A stretch of DNA of 7,335 nt, taken from Bacillota bacterium. GTDB taxonomy: Bacteria > Bacillota > Bacilli > Paenibacillales > Paenibacillaceae. A program made the position numbers and the translations under genes. Under the pieces are notes generated by a model that did no database searches, was not told the DNA's origin, and saw only the letters and a list, made by a program, of their open reading frames with translations. Below are positions 1 to 5,893 of this stretch, one piece after another. The stretch spans positions 1 through 7,335 of the forward strand of contig JAEWPC010000086.1 of the NCBI GenBank assembly GCA_023460795.1, read 5' to 3'. Each line of letters starts with the position of its first letter. Position 1 is the stretch's first letter.

Positions 1-2
1 AA

Positions 3-266
3 GTCAGTGTCAGTCTCGCGTACATGCGTTACAAGGGTCAGGTACGGGAGAAGCTGCGAAGCGAGGAGGGCTATGCGCTGTCGGTCAGGCGGATGATCGA
101 ACCGGAGAGTGTGTTTGGGCAAATAAAGAACAACCGGGGATTCCGGCGTTTTCTGCTTCGAGGCTTGCCGAAGGTAAGCCTGGAGGTCGGATGGCTTTCG
201 CTCGCTCATAATCTACTGAAGAAGGCGGCAATAGACCAAAAACGCAAACTGACTATACAAGGGTAA
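3..266 (+). CDS. IS1182-like transposase, C-terminal fragment (5' end outside window)
   Basis: The frame is open from the left edge, with no stop between position 3 and the TAA at 264-266, so the gene starts upstream and only about the last 87 residues are seen. An internal ATG at 24 has no ribosome binding site and is not taken as the start. The visible part carries the C-terminal DDE transposase signature EPESVFGQIKNNRGFRRF, followed by a KVSLEVGWLSLAHNLLK helix typical of IS1182/IS5-like enzymes. The Glu of PES, six residues before the Lys of QIK, fits the last catalytic acid in the E-(6)-K pattern. The product would cut and join the ends of its own element. No frameshift is seen in this part, but I cannot tell whether the whole gene is intact. 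Confidence 0.85.
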   Translation, partial: VSVSLAYMRYKGQVREKLRSEEGYALSVRRMIEPESVFGQIKNNRGFRRFLLRGLPKVSLEVGWLSLAHNLLKKAAIDQKRKLTIQG

Positions 267-285
267 GCCCTCGTATAGCCAGTTT
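246..285 (+). terminator. Long hairpin over the transposase stop codon, T-run after it
   Basis: Two 18-nt arms (246-263 and 268-285) flank a 4-nt loop, TAAG, that contains the transposase TAA. The arms match at 16 of 18 positions. In the plus-sense RNA the two differences are A-C mismatches. In minus-sense RNA both become G-U wobbles, so all 18 positions can pair. A T-run (283-287) follows on the plus strand, and T-rich sequence also follows in the minus direction (the A-run near 238-243). It probably ends the transposase transcript and may also stop transcription entering the element from the right. Confidence 0.65.
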
Positions 286-330
286 TTCGTAAATTTAGAC
301 ACGATGTGAAGTATTATTCTGTGAGCGAGC

Positions 331-349
331 CCTTTTGGGACAGCCCCTT
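331..349. repeat. Probable right terminal inverted repeat of the IS
   Basis: CCTTTTGGGACAGCCCCTT reads AAGGGGCTGTCCCAAAAGG toward the transposase. It resembles terminal repeats I remember from Gram-positive IS elements, but the matching left end is not in the window, so the call rests on sequence resemblance and position only. Confidence 0.4.
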
Positions 350-371
350 GTTTTTGTGATCGGAGACCGAG

Positions 372-604
372 TGCCGCCTTGTACGATTTTTCGAACAAGA
401 CATCGGCCACGGATACCACATCCACCATTTTGTACGAAATTTCGTACAGCACCTCGGCCACGTACTATCTCCTACGCCGCTTTGTACGATTTTTCGCATA
501 AGACCTCAGCTACGGACTACCATCAACGCCGCTTTGTACGATTTTTCGTACACAACCTCGGCTACGAACTGACACCAACGCCGCTCTGTTCGATATTTCG
601 TACA
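372..604. repeat. Tandem array of five about 52-bp units, each with an 18-bp palindrome
   Basis: Five copies of a palindrome with consensus TGTACGATTTTTCGTACA start at 380, 431, 483, 535 and 587, giving steps of 51, 52, 52 and 52 bp. The copy at 431-448 (TGTACGAAATTTCGTACA) is a perfect 18-bp palindrome. The copy at 535-552 has perfect 7-bp arms around TTTT. Those at 380 and 587 have one arm mismatch and that at 483 has two. The linkers are also repeated: after each palindrome comes a block like ACCTCGGCTACG and before the next comes CGCCGCTT. Units 483-534 and 535-586 agree at 42 of 52 positions. A step of 52 is not a multiple of three, so the units fall in different reading frames and this is not a protein repeat. 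The last palindrome ends 4 bp from the acetyltransferase stop codon. Function is unknown; protein-binding sites, RNA hairpins at the operon's 3' end, or a dispersed genomic repeat are all possible. Confidence 0.9.
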
Positions 605-608
605 GATA

Positions 609-1082
609 TCACGTAGCTTTCTTATAGAACACCAACGTAGCTCGCTCGTTCAGCTTCGATTGCGCACCTGTCTTCACGAAGCCCATTTTCTCGTAGAGGC
701 GGCAATTGCGATACTCTTCGAGCAGGGTGGCGAGCTCCCAGCTGACGGCGTCGGGATAGGCATGCTCAGCGAGCGCGATCGCTTGCTGGGCGTAGCCGCG
801 GCCTTGATGCTCGGGCGCGATGAAGAGGGGGCTGATCCAAAGCTGCGAGGGTTCATCGCGCCACCTAATGCGGATGGCGCCGACGGTAACATCCCCTTCG
901 ACAATCTTGTAGAACGCGCCGTTCGGGTCGTTGATCCTCCAGATGACGCGGTCGATCGTCTCGTTGCCCGGATTCGTGTCGTAGTCTTGATAGCGGTCGA
1001 GCAACGGGGCGAATGCGCGAATTTGGATAGCGTGTATCGATGGCGCATCGGCTTCGACGGCGCGCACGAGACGGACTTCCAT
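609..1082 (-). CDS. GNAT-family N-acetyltransferase
   Basis: The 157-residue product has the size and order of a single GNAT domain. An N-terminal strand (MEVRLVRAVEADA) leads into helices. The acetyl-CoA pyrophosphate loop, motif A, is SPLFIAPEHQGRGYAQ, with Q93-G-R-G-Y-A98 matching Q/R-x-x-G-x-G/A. A late YEKMGFVKTG segment is typical of the family's C-terminal part. It would transfer an acetyl group from acetyl-CoA to an amine in the cytoplasm; the substrate cannot be read from the sequence. Two ATGs lie 6 bp apart (1088 and 1082). The GGGAG at 1092-1096 is only 3 nt from the first but 9 nt from the second, so I prefer 1082; the longer form adds two residues. The gene starts about 27 bp after the tyrS stop with no terminator between, so it should share the T-box-controlled transcript. 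Confidence 0.88.
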   Translation of the reverse strand: MEVRLVRAVEADAPSIHAIQIRAFAPLLDRYQDYDTNPGNETIDRVIWRINDPNGAFYKIVEGDVTVGAIRIRWRDEPSQLWISPLFIAPEHQGRGYAQQAIALAEHAYPDAVSWELATLLEEYRNCRLYEKMGFVKTGAQSKLNERATLVFYKKAT

Positions 1083-1109
1083 GGACATTCACTCCCGTTG
1101 TCGTCTGGA

Positions 1110-2396
1110 TTAGGCAAACTTCACCAGGTAGTAATTCTTCTTACCGCGGCGAAGGACGATGAACTTGCCATGCAGGCGCTCTTCTCTTGCGATCGCCCTG
1201 TTCGCGTCGGTTACCTTGCTGCCGTTCACGAGTACGGCTCCGCTCTCGATATCCGTACGGGCCTGTCTGCGGGACGGTGCAGCCTGTACGGCGATGAGCA
1301 GGTCCATCAGATTGGACGTTTCTGCGTCTTCGACTGTAGCGCTAGGCATATCCTGCAGCGCTTCGACGAGCTCCGCTTCGTTAAGCTGCGTAACTTCGCC
1401 GGAGAACAGAGCTTGCGTAATGCGTTCCGCAGCTTCTAAGCCGTCGTCGCCATGGACGAGGCGCGTCACTTCGCGGGCAAGCTCGCGCTGAGCGGCGCGC
1501 TTCTCCGGACGCTCGGCGACTTCGGCTTGGAGGTCGGCGATTTGCTCCCTGGACAGCGGCGTGAAGTACTTCAGGAACTTCACGACGTCCGCGTCGTCCG
1601 TGTTAATCCAGAATTGGTAGAACTGGTACACCGACGTTTTGCTCCGGTCGAGCCATACCGCGCCGGATTCCGATTTGCCGAATTTTTTGCCGTCGCTCTT
1701 CGTGACGAGCGGCAGCGTCATGCCGAACGCCTCACCGCCGCCAGTCTTGCTGATGAGGTCCAGGCCGGCGGTAATGTTACCCCACTGGTCGCTTCCGCCG
1801 ATTTGCAACGAGCAGCCATGGTTGACGTGAAGCTGTTGGAAGTCGTACGCCTGCAGAATCATGTAGCTGAACTCGGTGAACGAAATTCCGTTCGCCAAGC
1901 GCGAGTCTACGGAGTCTTTGGCGAGCATGTAGTTGACGGTGAAGTTTTTGCCGATATCGCGTAGGAACGAGATAATGTCCAGCGGCTTGATCCAGTCGTA
2001 GTTGCTCACCAGCTTCGCGGGATTGCTCGTCGCGTTGAAATTGAGGAAACGCGACAACTGTCCTTTCAATCTCTCCGTCCACAAGGAGACCGTCTCATCC
2101 GAATTCAAGGAGCGCTCGGTCGTGCGTCCGCTCGGGTCGCCGATGAGTCCCGTGCCGCCGCCTACGAGGGCAATCGGCTTATGTCCGGCTTGTTGGAAGC
2201 GGCGCAGCACCAAGATCGGCAGCAGATGGCCGATGTGCAGGCTGTCCGCCGTCGGGTCGAAACCGGCATAGAGGGTAACCGACTCCTTCTGCAGCTTAGC
2301 GGCAAGCTCGTCGCGGTGCGTCGATTGGTGGACAAGCCCCCGGTATTCCAAATCCTCGAGCAATTCGTTGATCGTGTTCGTGGTATTCGTGGTCAT
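1110..2396 (-). CDS. tyrS: Tyrosyl-tRNA synthetase (class I)
   Basis: The 428-residue protein charges tRNA-Tyr with tyrosine using ATP in the cytoplasm. It has the full bacterial TyrRS layout: the YAGFDPTADSLHIGH segment with the HIGH motif at 54-57, the tyrosine pocket (YMILQAYDF, 178-186, and GGSDQWGN, 200-207), the KMSKS-type loop KFGKS at 238-242, and a C-terminal S4 RNA-binding domain near 360-425 (RRQARTDIESGAVLVNGSKV). The length is close to the usual 420 residues. Two ATGs lie 6 bp apart (2402 and 2396). AAGGAG (2405-2410) sits only 2 nt from the first and 8 nt from the second, so I choose 2396. The frame stays open upstream through the leader to an ATG at 2675, but that stretch is the T-box RNA and should not be called coding. 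The acetyltransferase gene follows closely. Confidence 0.97.
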   Translation of the reverse strand: MTTNTTNTINELLEDLEYRGLVHQSTHRDELAAKLQKESVTLYAGFDPTADSLHIGHLLPILVLRRFQQAGHKPIALVGGGTGLIGDPSGRTTERSLNSDETVSLWTERLKGQLSRFLNFNATSNPAKLVSNYDWIKPLDIISFLRDIGKNFTVNYMLAKDSVDSRLANGISFTEFSYMILQAYDFQQLHVNHGCSLQIGGSDQWGNITAGLDLISKTGGGEAFGMTLPLVTKSDGKKFGKSESGAVWLDRSKTSVYQFYQFWINTDDADVVKFLKYFTPLSREQIADLQAEVAERPEKRAAQRELAREVTRLVHGDDGLEAAERITQALFSGEVTQLNEAELVEALQDMPSATVEDAETSNLMDLLIAVQAAPSRRQARTDIESGAVLVNGSKVTDANRAIAREERLHGKFIVLRRGKKNYYLVKFA

Positions 2397-2402
2397 GTTC
2401 AT

Positions 2403-2695
2403 CTCTCCTTGTATTCTGAATAACCAAAAAAGACCCGTCTCTGTCATAGACAGGGACGAGTCATCGCGGTACCACCCTAGTTGAGAACGCCGGTTCGGCG
2501 ATTCTCCGCTCTTGCCCGTTAACGGCGGGCAGCCGTCTTTGCCTTCTGCGTCCATGAATCGGGCAGTTTCGGCGAAAGAAGCTCCGGGACGTAATTCGCT
2601 CTCGCTGGAGTACCGGCTTGCACCAACCGCCGGCTCTCTGTACCTCCGGGTACGATAGCTACTGATTCCCTTCATGGCTGTAAGTCATTCGATTA
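2403..2695 (-). promoter_or_regulatory. Tyrosine-specific T-box riboswitch leader of tyrS
   Basis: The leader senses the ratio of uncharged to charged tRNA-Tyr and lets transcription continue into tyrS when uncharged tRNA accumulates. Visible elements in transcript order are: AGTA of the specifier-loop 5' side; the distal stem I loop region GGTTGGTGCAAGCCGG; a GAATTACG segment holding a likely UAC (Tyr) specifier at 2593-2591; a stem III hairpin at 2506-2483 with arms GAGAA/TTCTC and CGCCG/CGGCG-type pairing; the highly conserved 14-nt T-box AGGGTGGTACCGCG at 2478-2465; and the terminator. The specifier assignment is inferred from the downstream gene and the codon's place in stem I. The 5' end is estimated from the promoter. 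The region has no gene of its own although one frame is open. Confidence 0.93.
2426..2462 (-). terminator. T-box leader terminator hairpin
   Basis: In the tyrS transcript the arms GACTCGTCCCTGTC (2462-2449) and GACAGAGACGGGTC (2445-2432) pair with one C-A mismatch and one G-U wobble, followed by six T (2431-2426). The 5' arm lies just after the T-box motif, so pairing of the T-box with upstream sequence in the antiterminator would compete with this stem. This is the expected switch geometry. Confidence 0.92.
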
Positions 2696-2701
2696 GTACA
2701 C

Positions 2702-2730
2702 TTTATACCATTTCCGTGTGCATGTGTCAA
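2702..2730 (-). promoter_or_regulatory. Sigma-A promoter of the tyrS operon
   Basis: On the minus strand TTGACA (2730-2725) and TATAAA (2707-2702) are separated by exactly 17 nt. This is a perfect -35 and a 5-of-6 -10. Start of transcription is expected near 2695, which puts the whole T-box stem I in the transcript. Confidence 0.85.
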
Positions 2731-2813
2731 ATGGAATCGATTAAGGAAGTCTGTGCGTAACCGGTTGGGGAATAATGGGACTATACAGACGAACTAGCGG
2801 GGGGCACGGAAAA

Positions 2814-4640
2814 ATGAATCGGTTATGGGCGATGCGGGCGTTCCATGTGCTGCTGTTCATCGCCGTCGTTTTCGGCGTAGAGGAGGCGCGGTTGGCGTGG
2901 CTGCAGCTTGGTTTCGGGGGTGCGCGGACGGCAAGCAGCACGCTCGTCGACAACGCGGTGCTGCAACGCTCGGATGGCCTTATTCTAGATAGCGGCAGAG
3001 GGCAATTCCGGGATAGACGGGGACGTCTGCTAACGGGGGAGCCCGTGCAGACGTTGGCCGCTTTTCCGGACGACGGAAAGCCGAGAGGGACGTCGGCGAC
3101 TACCGCCAAGGTAGCGAAGGAATTGAACGTTGATCCGGAGACGCTCGAGGACTGGTTCGCCGGACTGCGGGAGCCGGCGTTCTGGAAGGAGCTCGGTTCG
3201 AGTCGCGCGCTCGACTTATCCGATTCGCAGATCAAGGCGGTTAACGAAGCCAAACTGACAGGCGTGGCGGTGTTGCCGGTTCTTAACCGGTATCCGTCTT
3301 CCATCGAACCGATGCATGCGATCGGCTATATCTCTCAACATCCCGAACGGGTACGGCAACTCTACGGCGATCAACTCTCGGAGCGAAGCATGGCGATCAC
3401 TCGGCCGATCGGCGGCGCTGGGCTTGAGAGATCCCTCGACCGGCTGCTGCAAGGGATCGGTCCGACGGCGGTCATTCAGGTGACCGACGGGATGAGACAG
3501 CCGCTCAGCGGGCTCGGCTTGCGCATGATGCAGCCGACGAATCCCCATTATCCGCTCCAGATCACGACGACGATCGATCTGGATATTCAGCAAGCGGTTG
3601 AACGTATTTTACGGGAGCAACGCGTCCGCAAAGGCGCCGTCGTCGTCCTCGACGCGGCGAATGCCGATATCGCGGCCATGGCGTCGCTCCCGCGGCTGAA
3701 TCCGTACCGGATCGGCGAATCCGGTACCGATGAACGCAATCACGCGCTGCAGGCGGAGCCCCCGGGCTCCGTGTTCAAGACGGTCACGCTTGCCGCCGCC
3801 ATCGAGTCCGGTATCGCGACTTGGGATGAAGAGTTTATTTGCAACGGCCATTACGGCAAATACGGACTTAAATGCTGGAAGCATGAAGGCCATGGCGTAA
3901 TCACGCTGAAGGAAGCCTACGCCGAGTCGTGCAACGTCGTATTCGCGCAGCTGGCTGAGCGGATGGACCCGGCATGGCTGCAAGTTACGGCGGATCGGCT
4001 AGGGCTCACCAGGCAGGTTGGCTGGCAAACGGACCGTTTCGTCGACGGTTCGCCGCTGAGGCTCATGCCGGAGGAAGAGAACGGCGCCGTGTTCCTAAGC
4101 CGCAAGCTGGCGGAGGACGGCGGCATTCGCGCGGGTACGGGGATCGGGCAGCGGGACGTGCGCGTCACGCCGTTGCAGGCGGCGAATATGGTCGTCTCCG
4201 TGCTGCATGACGGCCAAGTGTTCTCCCCTCGGCTCGTGAAGAACGTTCGCTATGCGGACGGCACGCTGATGACGGAACTCCCGGTGAAGACATCTAAGTC
4301 GAAGCGTGGTCAAATCTTGCCCCGAACTGCCGCGCTCCTAAGAGAGGGAATGCGGGCGGTCGTGCAGCAAGGGACGGCGAGAGCGGCGCTCCAAGACGCG
4401 TCCTGGCCGCTGGCGGGCAAGTCGGGAACGGCAGAGCTCGCAGGCAAACAGCAAGCCCGTAACGACCATTGGTTCGTCGGTTACGGGCCTGCGAAAGGTA
4501 AACCTCGATATGCGGTAGCCGTATTGCTTGAGGATCAGCCGGCGGGCTTGCGCAATCGCGCGGCCGATGTGTTCGGCGCGATCATGGAGCAAATTCGCCT
4601 TCTGGAGCTGCGTTCTGCGGAGCAAGCGGAGGAACGGTGA
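2814..4640 (+). CDS. Class B penicillin-binding protein (peptidoglycan D,D-transpeptidase), PbpI/YrrR-like
   Basis: A 608-residue membrane-anchored transpeptidase that should cross-link peptidoglycan stem peptides outside the membrane. A single hydrophobic segment at about residues 9-22 anchors the N-terminus. An N-terminal region with DRRGRLLTG follows, then the transpeptidase domain from about residue 285. All three catalytic motifs are present: S319-V-F-K322, S372-C-N374, and K536-S-G-T539, where Ser replaces the common Thr. There is no glycosyltransferase domain and no PASTA repeat. The early DSGRGQFRDRRG...LTG segment resembles what I recall of Bacillus subtilis PbpI (PBP4b), a sporulation-associated class B enzyme, but I cannot align them here. 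The start is uncertain: ATG 2814 has a G-run (2799-2804) about 9 nt upstream, while ATG 2775 would add 13 residues after a weaker GGGG. The gene is divergent from tyrS and its last 59 bp overlap the convergent gene. Confidence 0.93.
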   Translation: MNRLWAMRAFHVLLFIAVVFGVEEARLAWLQLGFGGARTASSTLVDNAVLQRSDGLILDSGRGQFRDRRGRLLTGEPVQTLAAFPDDGKPRGTSATTAKVAKELNVDPETLEDWFAGLREPAFWKELGSSRALDLSDSQIKAVNEAKLTGVAVLPVLNRYPSSIEPMHAIGYISQHPERVRQLYGDQLSERSMAITRPIGGAGLERSLDRLLQGIGPTAVIQVTDGMRQPLSGLGLRMMQPTNPHYPLQITTTIDLDIQQAVERILREQRVRKGAVVVLDAANADIAAMASLPRLNPYRIGESGTDERNHALQAEPPGSVFKTVTLAAAIESGIATWDEEFICNGHYGKYGLKCWKHEGHGVITLKEAYAESCNVVFAQLAERMDPAWLQVTADRLGLTRQVGWQTDRFVDGSPLRLMPEEENGAVFLSRKLAEDGGIRAGTGIGQRDVRVTPLQAANMVVSVLHDGQVFSPRLVKNVRYADGTLMTELPVKTSKSKRGQILPRTAALLREGMRAVVQQGTARAALQDASWPLAGKSGTAELAGKQQARNDHWFVGYGPAKGKPRYAVAVLLEDQPAGLRNRAADVFGAIMEQIRLLELRSAEQAEER

Positions 4641-5718
4641 ACTCCTCTCTCGGCCAGCGAATCCATTGGTGGAAATACCCTTGATCGTATAGCGCCTTCA
4701 ACAGAATCATCAGAATCGGAGCGAGGATCATCCCGGCGACGCCGAACAGCGACAGCGAGACCATCATGAACGCCAGCATCGTGAACGCGGAGACGCCGAC
4801 CGTCTGTCCGGTAATGCGCGGCTCGAGCAGCTGCCTGGCGACGGTAACGACGACGAGCAGACCGGTAAGCCACAATCCCAACTCGTTGTCCCCGGTGAAG
4901 AACAAATACGCGATCCAAGGGATGAATAGAGTGCTTACTCCGAGCAGCGGCAATACGTCGAAAATGCCGGCCAAAAGCGCGATGGCGAACGCGTTTCCTA
5001 CTCCTAACGCGAACAAAGTCACGAAAATCGTCAGGAACGTAATGCTGATGAGCATCCCCTGCGCTTTCAGATAGACGCCGATACCGCGGAAGACGTTACT
5101 GCGCAGAAACTCCATAGCGATCTTAAGCGTTCTTGGCGACCGGTCCCTGCCGAGCCTCTTCCACATCTCGATTTCGACGCTAAGGAAGTACGCTAGGATG
5201 ATGGCAATCGAGAAGTTGAATATGAACGAAGAGAAGGAAGCGAGAGCGCCTACGAGCCAATTCAGGAAGTCGCTCGCCAGCTCGGCGCCTTTCTGCGTAA
5301 CGAAGCCGGTTGCTTTGTTCAGCTTCTCGGCGATGTCCGGCGGCAGCGCTTCGGTATGTCCTTTCATGTCTGAAGTCCATTCGTTGATCTGCGCTTGCAA
5401 CAGATTCTGATAGACGGGAAGCTTATCCGCGAGTTGGGTGACCTGTTGCGTGAAAATATAGCCGAGTCCGATGAAAGCCGCCAATATGATGAGCGTAAAC
5501 AGCAGCACGCTGATGCCGGAGGCGATCGATTTGCGCAGTCCCAGCCGGTTCAGCAGCCGAGCAAGAGGTTCGATGATCCAGAATACGACGAACGAGAGGA
5601 ACACCGGGGTAGCCAAATTGTACAAAAAGCTGAAAACGTACATGATAAGCCATACCGTCAAGAAAATAACGGCGATGTCGAACGCGGTGCGCCAATATTT
5701 CTGATACAACGAGATCAT
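4582..5718 (-). CDS. AI-2E transporter / YtvI-family multispanning membrane protein
   Basis: The 378-residue protein has the AI-2E (PerM/YtvI) architecture: paired hydrophobic helices at the N-terminus (about 10-85), a polar helical loop (about 90-150), then five or six further membrane segments (about 150-345). The family's signature is in the last third: LLAGIFDVLPLLGV, then RQLLEPRITGQTVGVSAFTMLAF and GVAGMILAPILMILLKAL. Members are proposed exporters or ion-coupled transporters; the true substrate is usually unknown and the AI-2 name should not be taken literally. YtvI relatives are linked to sporulation in Bacillus. AGGTGGAG (5732-5725) lies 6 nt before the ATG, a strong ribosome binding site. 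A Pro/Ala-rich tail of about 20 residues ends inside the convergent PBP gene. No terminator is seen between the two genes. Confidence 0.92.
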   Translation of the reverse strand: MISLYQKYWRTAFDIAVIFLTVWLIMYVFSFLYNLATPVFLSFVVFWIIEPLARLLNRLGLRKSIASGISVLLFTLIILAAFIGLGYIFTQQVTQLADKLPVYQNLLQAQINEWTSDMKGHTEALPPDIAEKLNKATGFVTQKGAELASDFLNWLVGALASFSSFIFNFSIAIILAYFLSVEIEMWKRLGRDRSPRTLKIAMEFLRSNVFRGIGVYLKAQGMLISITFLTIFVTLFALGVGNAFAIALLAGIFDVLPLLGVSTLFIPWIAYLFFTGDNELGLWLTGLLVVVTVARQLLEPRITGQTVGVSAFTMLAFMMVSLSLFGVAGMILAPILMILLKALYDQGYFHQWIRWPREEFTVPPLAPQNAAPEGEFAP

Positions 5719-5759
5719 ATGCTACTCCACCTATTCTCTAACGGATACTTGTATGTATT

Positions 5760-5789
5760 CCTATAATTGCTATTGTACATGAATCTCAA
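5760..5789 (-). promoter_or_regulatory. Possible sigma-A promoter of the AI-2E-family gene
   Basis: On the minus strand TTGAGA (5789-5784) and TATAGG (5765-5760) are 18 nt apart. The -35 matches 5 of 6 and the -10 only 4 of 6. It lies 40 bp upstream of the start codon in the 160-bp divergent region, which otherwise shows only the promoter for the deacetylase gene. A sporulation sigma factor could be used instead, but I see no clear match. Confidence 0.35.
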
Positions 5790-5801
5790 AAAGATGCCTA
5801 C

Positions 5802-5830
5802 TTGGACACCCATTTATCGGCGATTATGAT
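5802..5830 (+). promoter_or_regulatory. Probable promoter of the polysaccharide deacetylase gene
   Basis: TTGGAC (5802-5807) and TATGAT (5825-5830) are 17 nt apart. The -10 matches 5 of 6 of the sigma-A consensus; the -35 shares TTG and looks like TTGACA with an extra G. The leader to the start codon would be about 57 nt. Confidence 0.45.
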
Positions 5831-5893
5831 AGAATAGATGAAGCATACCGACACGGGAAAATCATTATTGCGATCAAGACGGTGAGGACTGGC

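Larger units (their letters stand above)
1..349 (+). mobile_element. 3' end of an IS1182-like insertion sequence, cut by the window edge
   Basis: The left edge holds the last part of a transposase gene, a long hairpin directly at its stop codon, and then about 65 bp without coding potential that ends in CCTTTTGGGACAGCCCCTT (331-349). Read from outside inwards this is AAGGGGCTGTCCCAAAAGG. From memory, GGCTGTCCCAAAA-type ends are common for transposons of this kind in Gram-positive bacteria, so I place the right end of the element near 349. The left end and the target duplication lie outside the window, so the boundary cannot be proved here. The element points toward, and stops just short of, the palindrome array. 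Confidence 0.5.

Noticed and set aside
372..604. CRISPR array
   Set aside because: The stretches between palindromes are similar to each other rather than unique spacers, and no cas gene is near.
335..616. Small open frames with repeated CTIFRT-like or LYEKSYKA-like peptides across the array
   Set aside because: They only read through the palindrome units; the 52-bp step changes frame from unit to unit and no ribosome binding site is present.
660..1439. Plus-strand open frames of up to 259 residues opposite the acetyltransferase and tyrS
   Set aside because: They lie antisense to two clearly recognisable protein families and have no motif of their own.
2397..2675. An in-frame N-terminal extension of tyrS starting at ATG 2675
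   Set aside because: The extension is the T-box leader, including the 14-nt T-box and terminator, and a good ribosome binding site lies right before 2396/2402. The open frame is a by-product of GC-rich sequence.
2768..2777. GGGAATAATG upstream of the PBP as a sigma-F -10 element
   Set aside because: It fits the -10 pattern, but no GTATA/GCATA-like -35 is found 14-16 nt upstream, and it overlaps a possible start codon.
4095..4313. Short minus-strand frames inside the PBP gene
   Set aside because: They are shadow frames opposite the conserved transpeptidase domain, without start signals.
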